Made by a program: the position numbers and the translations under genes. A model generated the notes under the pieces. The model saw nothing but the letters and a program-made list of their open reading frames with translations. It searched no databases and was not told where the DNA came from. From contig NZ_JAGJDY010000003.1 in the NCBI RefSeq assembly GCF_018100795.1, positions 457,340-521,339 of the forward strand: DNA of 64,000 bases, written 5' to 3'. The DNA comes from Alteromonas sp. MMG017 (GTDB taxonomy: Bacteria; Pseudomonadota; Gammaproteobacteria; Enterobacterales; Alteromonadaceae). Of the stretch, positions 56,885-64,000 are shown in pieces (the first letter of the stretch is position 1; each line of letters opens with the position of its first letter).

Positions 56885-58948
56885 CTAGCGAGGCGCCAAT
56901 TGCAAGGTTCCCGTTACAGGATGGGTGCTCACTGCACTTGAAGAAGGAATAACATCTCGAGTAAGCTGCGGAAACACATTTTTATTTTCCCCCAACTGAT
57001 GCTCGTAAATATACTGATAAGCCAACACCGCTTTCACATAACTACGGGTTTCTTTGTAAGGAATATTCTCAATCCAAATATCCACAGGCAACGCTTCGCC
57101 GGCAGGTAACCATTCCAACACTTTACGCCAACCAGCGTTATACGATGCTGACACCAATACCGGATTATTATCTAGCTTATCGCCTAAATAACGCAAATAT
57201 TGCACGCCGTAGTCGAGGTTATTCTCAACTTGAAACAAGGTATTTCGACTCACTTTCTCTTTAGCCAAATACTGCGCTGTACCTGGCATAAGTTGCATTA
57301 ACCCTGCCGCGCCCACCGGCGATACCGCATCTACCATGAACGAACTTTCACGACGGGCAATTGCCATAGCAAACGCTTTTGATACGTCGTAGGTTTCACT
57401 CTTTTCACTGAACTGTGACTCGAACGCCAAGGGGAAGCGACGTTCAACATCGTCCCAATAACCACTTTTAGCGAAACTGATGATGGCTTGGTCGTATATC
57501 CCCCACTCGTAAGCCAACACACCGGCGTCTGTTACTTGTGAGTCGGGTAAATTCGACAATAAATAGCGCCACTCTCGACGCGCTTCGGTTGAACGTTCTA
57601 AACGGTAAAACTCCATCGCTCGTTGGGTAGCTGGGGTATTGGCAATGGCTTGCACCGCACTTTGTACCCGAGGTGCTGGCGTATGAGACAAATTTGGCTG
57701 GCTATTAATACGGGCACTGGCCATAAAGCCATAATAATTGCGCTCATTGGCTAGCTGCTGATACATCACCGTGGCCTGCATCACATTCCCTAGTTCTTCG
57801 AGGGCGCGCGCTTTCCAGTACCGGTAGTTTTCTTCTTGCTGAAGTTCAGGGCTGGCGGCATCGATGACATCCACTACACGCTGCCATTGCTTGGCGCGAA
57901 GCAAAAACGACACATGCCATAATTTCACATCATCGCTAGCACCTGCGATATCGGCCTTATCTAACCATTCATGGGCTTCAGGCAAAAAGTCGAGCGTGGC
58001 ACTTAGCGCGATAGCACGCTGTATAATATGTAGTTCAGGCACGGAAAAAATGTTTTTCGGGGCATAAGTATTGTATGCCTTCATCGCCGCTTTAGGGTTT
58101 CTCCACGCCAGCTTTTCAATTCCCCAGGTTAGAATTTCAGCTTCGTTATGCTTATGCTTCATAGGAAACAGACGAGTTCGATTAACTAAACTTACATCAC
58201 GTGATACCGATGACCACGCATCAGCTAAATACTGATGACTGGTGGGCAATTGGCGTTTTAAATAAGGAATAATACGGCGGTTATCTTCTTTCGCTGCAAT
58301 GGCTATACGCTTAACTACTTTGTCTGGCGTCATGAGGCCATTACTTCGCCACTTTGCAAATAATGGGTCGCATTCATCGGGCTGTGATTGACCGCTATAC
58401 CAAAGTGGGTCTACATCGGTTAGCACAGGTTTAGGATCGTCGGTACGTTTTAACTTGTAACCTAACGCTTGGCAGGTAAGTTTGGCCCCCATGCCATTTC
58501 GATAGCTGTCTAAAAACGCATTTTCGTGACCACGAGAGGCTAGGTAATTTAACCAGCGATAGCGCAAACCATAACTAACCGGTTGCCCCGCGTAATCCTC
58601 TAAGAATTGTTCTACTTCACGCTGGGTTTTAAGCGACATGGTACGTTCTAATCGCAAACGAAGTAGGTACGGATAAAGAGGGTAATTCGCCAACCCGTAA
58701 ATTTCTGCGTCTAAATCTTCTAAACGTCTTTTCGGTAATGTACGCAGGCTCTTTTCTAACATTAAGAAGCGAGCTCGCTCATCGGCGTAGATGTCATCAG
58801 GGAATAGCGGTGAAACTTGCGCATGACTGTGTTGAAAGCAGCTTGATATAGCCACCAACGTGAAAACGTGAAACGACTTATGCACGGGTAATCGTTTTAA
58901 GCGCATTATCGCTTTTAAAAGAAAACTTATACCTACTTTATTCGACAC
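56885..58948 (-). CDS. slt: Soluble lytic murein transglycosylase (Slt70 type)
   Basis: A 687-residue periplasmic enzyme that cuts peptidoglycan glycan strands to 1,6-anhydromuropeptides. A signal peptide is followed by the doughnut-shaped superhelical U and L domains (about 45-500) and a C-terminal lysozyme-like domain. The catalytic Glu is in ARRESSF near residue 535, followed by GAAGLMQLMPGTA and YNAG. GTG 58948 is chosen since GGAG lies 8 bases upstream; ATG 58906 would give a shorter signal peptide. The muropeptides it releases could be taken up by the AmpG-like permease. Confidence 0.9.
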   Translation of the reverse strand: MSNKVGISFLLKAIMRLKRLPVHKSFHVFTLVAISSCFQHSHAQVSPLFPDDIYADERARFLMLEKSLRTLPKRRLEDLDAEIYGLANYPLYPYLLRLRLERTMSLKTQREVEQFLEDYAGQPVSYGLRYRWLNYLASRGHENAFLDSYRNGMGAKLTCQALGYKLKRTDDPKPVLTDVDPLWYSGQSQPDECDPLFAKWRSNGLMTPDKVVKRIAIAAKEDNRRIIPYLKRQLPTSHQYLADAWSSVSRDVSLVNRTRLFPMKHKHNEAEILTWGIEKLAWRNPKAAMKAYNTYAPKNIFSVPELHIIQRAIALSATLDFLPEAHEWLDKADIAGASDDVKLWHVSFLLRAKQWQRVVDVIDAASPELQQEENYRYWKARALEELGNVMQATVMYQQLANERNYYGFMASARINSQPNLSHTPAPRVQSAVQAIANTPATQRAMEFYRLERSTEARREWRYLLSNLPDSQVTDAGVLAYEWGIYDQAIISFAKSGYWDDVERRFPLAFESQFSEKSETYDVSKAFAMAIARRESSFMVDAVSPVGAAGLMQLMPGTAQYLAKEKVSRNTLFQVENNLDYGVQYLRYLGDKLDNNPVLVSASYNAGWRKVLEWLPAGEALPVDIWIENIPYKETRSYVKAVLAYQYIYEHQLGENKNVFPQLTRDVIPSSSAVSTHPVTGTLQLAPR

Positions 58949-59223
58949 AATGTGAACTCCTACCCCTTGTTGCATTCAAACACACCAGAGTTGGTGTAAT
59001 TATAGAACGATGCTTGCTTGAAAGCCGATAAATTATCGGCGTGGCTCCATGCCACAGAAGTAAAAAAGTGCCAGCGCTGTTAGTTATACCTTACAAACAT
59101 TAATGCCATGATTGTAGATTATTCTTATGCTGGATTGGCGCTTTGCGTCAATAGTGCCCATTATACAAACACTATTATTGAAATCGAGCTTGATTTTCAA
59201 TGAATGGCCACCATTTTTAACAA

Positions 59224-59241
59224 TTGAAACACTCGTTTGAA
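59224..59241. promoter_or_regulatory. PsrA-like operator upstream of fadBA
   Basis: TTGAAACACTCGTTTGAA: half-sites TTGAAAC and GTTTGAA around a 4-base spacer, fitting the PsrA pattern (G/C)AAAC-N2-4-GTTT(G/C). PsrA is a TetR-family repressor of fatty acid degradation in many gammaproteobacteria and is released by long-chain acyl groups. Confidence 0.6.
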
Positions 59242-59301
59242 TTTTTCATTGATATTTTGTTTAAGTTTAGTTAAAAAGCTAGCCACCCTAATGCATTAGT
59301 G

Positions 59302-59318
59302 TTGTGGTACGACCAGAA
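59302..59318. promoter_or_regulatory. FadR-like operator upstream of fadBA
   Basis: TTGTGGTACGACCAGAA contains an exact match to the FadR core TGGTNNGACCA (59305-59315). It lies about 80 bases before the fadB start and 60 bases after the PsrA-like site. FadR is a GntR-family repressor released by acyl-CoA. Confidence 0.65.
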
Positions 59319-59397
59319 TGTATGATTGGTTTATACGCTTATAGCGAATGGTTAGATTGCTTCACTAATATCCCGGCCAACGCCGAAGGAGATGATA

Positions 59398-61548
59398 ATG
59401 ATATACACAGGCAAGAGTCTATCCGTCAGTCTGTTAGATGACGGCTTTGCTGAACTGGTATTTGATGCCGAAGGTTCAGTAAACAAGTTCGATCGCCAAA
59501 CCGTGACCGAGCTTGATGAAGCAACCCAAGCACTGCTTAAAGAAAGCGGTGTTAAAGGCTTAGTAGTACGCAGCGCAAAATCTGCATTTATTGTAGGTGC
59601 TGATATCACCGAATTTACCGGCTTATTCGCGATGGATGAAGCCGAAGTACTAAACTGGGTAGCAAACACATCTCAAGTGTTTGACCGCTTCGAAGATTTG
59701 CCTTTCCCTACCGTTGCTGCCATTAACGGTTTCGCACTGGGCGGCGGCTGTGAAATGACACTAGCCTGTGACCTTCGCGTTGCAGATACAACAGCTTCTA
59801 TTGGCCTACCAGAAGTTAAACTAGGCATAATGCCTGGCTTTGGTGGCACAGTACGTTTACCTCGTTTGATTGGTGCTGATAACGCACTAGAGTGGATGAC
59901 TACGGGTAAAGATCGCAAAGGTGCGAAAGCCCTTGCTGAAGGCGCCGTTGACGCCGTAGTTGCACCTGAGTCATTACGTGACAGCGCGCTTTCTATGCTG
60001 AAAGATGCAGTAGATGGTAAGTTTAAATGGGAAGCACGTCGTGCTCAGAAAAAAGCCCCATTACAACTGAACAAAAACGAAGCCATGATGAGCTTTTCTA
60101 CGGCGCAAGCTATGGTATTTGCCCAAGCAGGTAAACACTACCCTGCTCCGCACAAAATGGTAGAAACCGTTCAAAAAGCCGCTGGCCTTGACCGCGACGG
60201 CGCACTTAAGCTTGAGAACGAAGGCTTTGTAGCCCTAACTAAAACCGATGCAGCGCAAGCGCAAATTGGTATTTTCCTAGCCGACCAGCTAGTAAAAGGT
60301 AAAGGTAAGAAACAAGCTAAAGCTGCCACAAAAGATGTAAAACTTAATGCCGTACTGGGTGCAGGTATTATGGGTGGCGGTATTGCGTATCAAAGTGCCG
60401 TTAAAGGCATGCCAGTGATAATGAAAGACATTAACACTGATGCACTAGACCTAGGCTTAAACGAAGCCGCCAATATTCTTGGTAAAGGTATGCAGCGCGG
60501 TAAAGTTGATGCCAAAACCATGGCAAAAACCCTTAACGCTATTACGCCTACCCTTGACTACAACACGCTTAAAGACGCAGACCTTGTGATTGAAGCGGTT
60601 GTTGAAAACCCGAAAGTAAAAGGCATAGTGCTTAAAGAAGTAGAAGACGTAGTGGCCGATGACGCTATCATCTGTTCTAACACCTCTACTATTTCAATTA
60701 ACCAACTAGCGAAAAGCTTAGACAAGCCAGAACGCTTCTGTGGTATGCACTTCTTTAACCCAGTACACCGCATGCCATTGGTAGAAATTATTCGGGGTGA
60801 AAACACCTCGGAAGACACTATCAATGCCGTAGTGGCAACCACACTTCGCATGGGTAAAACCCCTATCGTAGTTAACGATTGCCCAGGGTTCTTAGTGAAC
60901 CGCGTATTGTTCCCTTACTTTGCAGGCTTTAGTAAGTTGCTAATAGATGGCGCTGATTTTGTTGCCGTTGATAAAGTAATGGAGAAACAGTTCGGCTGGC
61001 CAATGGGCCCTGCTTACCTAATGGATGTTGTTGGTATTGATACTGGCGACCATGCTGCAGACGTTATGGCTGCGGGTATTCCAGAGCGTATGGCACGTAT
61101 TGGCGACGACCCAGTAACTGTGCTTTATAAAGAAAAACGCTTAGGCCAGAAAAATGGCAAAGGCTTTTATAACTACGGTAAAGACAAGCGCGGCAAGCCT
61201 ACCAAAGTGGCCGCTGAAGAAGCGTATAGCTTGCTTGCTCCTATTACTGCCGATACCAAAGACTTCGACGCGCAAGATATTATTGCACGCTTGATGATCC
61301 CTATGGCTAACGAAGCAATTCGTTGCCTAGAAGAAGGCATTGTAGGTACTGCAGCTGAAGCAGATATGGCCTTACTTTACGGTTTAGGCTTCCCTCCATT
61401 CCGCGGTGGTGTATTCCGCTGGATTGAAACAATGGGATTAGCGAACTTTGTCGAACTAGCCGACAAATACGCCAGTCTTGGCCCGATTTACCAAATTTCA
61501 GATGGCGTTCGCAAGATGGCCGCTGAAGGTAAATCTTACTTCGCTTAA
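59398..61548 (+). CDS. fadB: Fatty acid oxidation complex alpha subunit
   Basis: A 716-residue multifunctional enzyme of aerobic beta-oxidation: enoyl-CoA hydratase/isomerase at about 1-190 ([10 protein letters not shown] and [15 protein letters not shown] carry the two Glu), linker helices, and 3-hydroxyacyl-CoA dehydrogenase at about 310-700 ([11 protein letters not shown] loop; catalytic His in [11 protein letters not shown]). The ATG at 59398 is chosen (MIYTGKSL, like E. coli MLYKGDTL), with AAGGAG six bases upstream. It forms the alpha2-beta2 complex with FadA encoded 18 bases downstream. Confidence 0.96.
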   Translation: MIYTGKSLSVSLLDDGFAELVFDAEGSVNKFDRQTVTELDEATQALLKESGVKGLVVRSAKSAFIVGADITEFTGLFAMDEAEVLNWVANTSQVFDRFEDLPFPTVAAINGFALGGGCEMTLACDLRVADTTASIGLPEVKLGIMPGFGGTVRLPRLIGADNALEWMTTGKDRKGAKALAEGAVDAVVAPESLRDSALSMLKDAVDGKFKWEARRAQKKAPLQLNKNEAMMSFSTAQAMVFAQAGKHYPAPHKMVETVQKAAGLDRDGALKLENEGFVALTKTDAAQAQIGIFLADQLVKGKGKKQAKAATKDVKLNAVLGAGIMGGGIAYQSAVKGMPVIMKDINTDALDLGLNEAANILGKGMQRGKVDAKTMAKTLNAITPTLDYNTLKDADLVIEAVVENPKVKGIVLKEVEDVVADDAIICSNTSTISINQLAKSLDKPERFCGMHFFNPVHRMPLVEIIRGENTSEDTINAVVATTLRMGKTPIVVNDCPGFLVNRVLFPYFAGFSKLLIDGADFVAVDKVMEKQFGWPMGPAYLMDVVGIDTGDHAADVMAAGIPERMARIGDDPVTVLYKEKRLGQKNGKGFYNYGKDKRGKPTKVAAEEAYSLLAPITADTKDFDAQDIIARLMIPMANEAIRCLEEGIVGTAAEADMALLYGLGFPPFRGGVFRWIETMGLANFVELADKYASLGPIYQISDGVRKMAAEGKSYFA

Positions 61549-62730
<1,182 letters not shown>

Positions 62731-62751
62731 TTAGTTAAATACGTTTTGTTG

Positions 62752-62775
62752 AAAGGGCCTTTGGGCCCTTTTTTG
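62752..62775 (+). terminator. Rho-independent terminator of fadBA
   Basis: AAAGGGCC (62752-62759) with GGCCCTTT (62764-62771), 4-base loop, then T6. It lies 21 bases after the fadA stop. Confidence 0.9.
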
Positions 62776-62812
62776 TTAATTAGCTTTAACGTTTAATGCT
62801 TTTAAAAAAATA

Positions 62813-63781
62813 CTATTTTAAAACACGGGAAAGCGGGCTAACTACCCCCTGCGCGCCCTGTTGCAATACATGCGTGTAAATTTGGGTGGTTTTCACATCA
62901 GAATGACCAAGCTGCGTTTGCACCGTGCGGATGTCGGCCCCCGACTGTAAAAGGTGAGTAGCAAACGAATGCCGTAATGTATGCGGCGTAACCTTCTTTT
63001 TAAGCCCGCATGCATTGGCAGTATTTCTTATTGCTTTTTGTATGCTTGATTCATCAATATGATGTCGACGCACTTTTTTATTCTCGGGATCAACCGATAA
63101 ACGCGCCGAGGGAAAAAGATAGTGCCAGCCTAGCTCATTAGGCGCATTTTGATATTTCACACGCAAACGATGCGGCAGATATACCCCTTGGTAATTAGGG
63201 TTATCTAAATCTGCAACAAGGTAATTTTCAACCATACTTATTTGCCGAGTAAGCCCAGGCTTGAGCTCTGCGGCTAACGTAACGACACGATGCTTTCCGC
63301 CTTTTCCGTCCCAAATTCGAATGGCGTTATAATCGAAATCGATGTCTTTCACCCGTAACCGAACCGCTTCCATTAAACGCAAACCGCTTCCATACAGCAA
63401 TGAAATAGGTAACTTTAAATGAGCGGGAAGTTGAGTAAAAAGCGTGACGACTTCGTCTTGCGTAAGCACAACAGGCAGCTTGGCCTGCCTGCGGCTTGCA
63501 ACGAAATCAAGATTTAAAGAAAGCGGTTTTTCTAGAATGTCTCGATATAGAAATGCCAACGCATTGAGTGCACTCGCCTGCGTGGCTGGCGCCACATTCT
63601 TTATATTCACTAAGTGAGATAGAAACAACTCTACCTCTTTATCGCCCATCTCGGCAGGATGCTTAGTATTGTGAAAGCGTATATAACTAATAATCCACCC
63701 GCTATAAAGCTGGATAGAGCGCTTGGCATAACGGCGATTTCGCATGTGTTGAACCACCATTTGCATAAACATCGACTTCAT
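62813..63781 (-). CDS. intI: Integron integrase IntI
   Basis: A 322-residue tyrosine recombinase of the integron integrase group, which inserts gene cassettes at attI and excises them at attC. The SAM-like N-terminal domain (about 1-90) precedes the catalytic domain: Arg in GSGLRLMEAVRLRV near 131, HTLRHSFATHLLQSGADI near 266 and the Tyr in TQIYTHV near 302. The integron-specific extra helix region is present at about 195-240 (LPHRLRVKYQNAPNELGWHYLFPS and RRHHIDES). It is complete, with no stop or frameshift. It converges on fadA, and cassettes should begin to its right, beyond the window. A LexA box lies 20-35 bases upstream of the start. Confidence 0.95.
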   Translation of the reverse strand: MKSMFMQMVVQHMRNRRYAKRSIQLYSGWIISYIRFHNTKHPAEMGDKEVELFLSHLVNIKNVAPATQASALNALAFLYRDILEKPLSLNLDFVASRRQAKLPVVLTQDEVVTLFTQLPAHLKLPISLLYGSGLRLMEAVRLRVKDIDFDYNAIRIWDGKGGKHRVVTLAAELKPGLTRQISMVENYLVADLDNPNYQGVYLPHRLRVKYQNAPNELGWHYLFPSARLSVDPENKKVRRHHIDESSIQKAIRNTANACGLKKKVTPHTLRHSFATHLLQSGADIRTVQTQLGHSDVKTTQIYTHVLQQGAQGVVSPLSRVLK

Positions 63782-64000
63782 TTTTATTTTTCATATTTAA
63801 CTGTAATTACATACAGCATTGCGATTTTTTGATACAACGTAAAATAAAAAGGAAGAATTCCGTACTTAAGTACAGTGTTTTCAGATACAAAGTGTAGGAT
63901 ATTGATATAAGTTAACTTACGTGCGAAAGTTGAAACATTATTAGCGTGATATATGGAAATTTTCCGCCTTGCATAAAGGATTTTTTCCGTACACTAAATT
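63782..64000. other. Presumed integron promoter/attI-proximal region
   Basis: The 219 bases upstream of intI are AT-rich and carry no gene. By the usual integron layout the cassette promoter and attI should be here or just beyond the edge. GTTAAC (63911-63916) and GTTGAAAC (63929-63936) are loosely core-like, but neither fits GTTRRRY exactly, so no attI is called. Confidence 0.45.
63801..63816 (-). promoter_or_regulatory. LexA/SOS box upstream of intI
   Basis: CTGTAATTACATACAG is an exact match to the essential LexA core CTGT-N8-ACAG with an AT-rich centre. It sits 20 bases before the intI ATG, where it would overlap the promoter. Many integron integrases are known to be LexA-repressed. Confidence 0.8.

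Larger units (their letters stand above)
58949..59397. other. slt/fadB divergent control region
   Basis: A 449-base gap without a gene. It contains an inverted repeat (ACACCA-N4-TGGTGT, 58982-58997) near the slt start, the PsrA-like and FadR-like sites listed separately, and the fadB Shine-Dalgarno AAGGAG (59386-59391). Confidence 0.6.

Noticed and set aside
63911..63936. GTTAAC and GTTGAAAC as an attI core
   Set aside because: Neither fits the GTTRRRY consensus and the spacing between inverted boxes is too long; attI cannot be placed by eye.

Overview
The window looks like chromosomal DNA of a marine gammaproteobacterium of the Alteromonadaceae, most likely Alteromonas or a close relative. 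This rests on protein sequence and gene order: ftsB-ispD-ispF-truD-surE-pcm-nlpD-rpoS, rppH-ptsP-lgt-thyA with mutH divergent, rplU-rpmA-obgE with ispB divergent, and fadBA near pepQ, together with a large carbohydrate-type TonB receptor and a nickel superoxide dismutase. The assignment is from memory of families; no search was run. No rRNA, tRNA, CRISPR, insertion sequence or prophage was recognised.

Layout. 1-9.7 kb: TonB-dependent receptor, PIN-PhoH ATPase, rapA-rluA and two poorly known genes. 9.8-15.7 kb: an AmpG-like permease, a hybrid histidine kinase, and a REC-CheC response regulator plus diguanylate cyclase that form the tail of the long minus-strand run rppH-ptsP-TSUP-lgt-thyA (to 21.1 kb). 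21.2-25.4 kb: mutH, a seven-helix membrane AraC-type regulator, and the divergent pair ygiF/ygiM. 25.5-33.4 kb: a minus-strand tripartite RND efflux operon (outer-membrane factor, adaptor, pump) ending in its own response regulator and sensor kinase. 33.6-41.3 kb: putA, a Cache chemoreceptor and an AsmA-like/TIGR03545-like protein. 41.4-48.5 kb: the cell division, isoprenoid, stress and rpoS block, then folA.

48.7-50.8 kb holds the most interesting unit: a compact five-gene operon with a sigma-70-like promoter, an overlapping Fur-box-like palindrome and a strong terminator. It encodes two unrecognised helical (TPR-like) proteins, a 69-residue His-rich membrane peptide, a Ni-superoxide dismutase precursor (sodN) and its S26-type maturation protease (sodX). 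The inferred job is iron-sparing superoxide defence, with the three upstream proteins as candidate nickel-handling or maturation factors.

50.8-62.8 kb: obgE-rpmA-rplU, ispB, a ZIP-like transporter, pepQ, slt and fadBA. The fadBA control region carries both a PsrA-like and a FadR-like operator. 62.8-64 kb: an integron integrase (IntI) on the minus strand with a perfect LexA-type SOS box just upstream. The attI site and cassette array, if present, should lie at or beyond the right edge of the window.

Start codons were adjusted in several genes (rppH, ygiF, ygiM, the AraC-type regulator, the efflux RND/RR/HK genes, yqaA, nlpD, folA, sodN, the ZIP gene, slt, fadB) on the basis of Shine-Dalgarno sequences and family N-termini.
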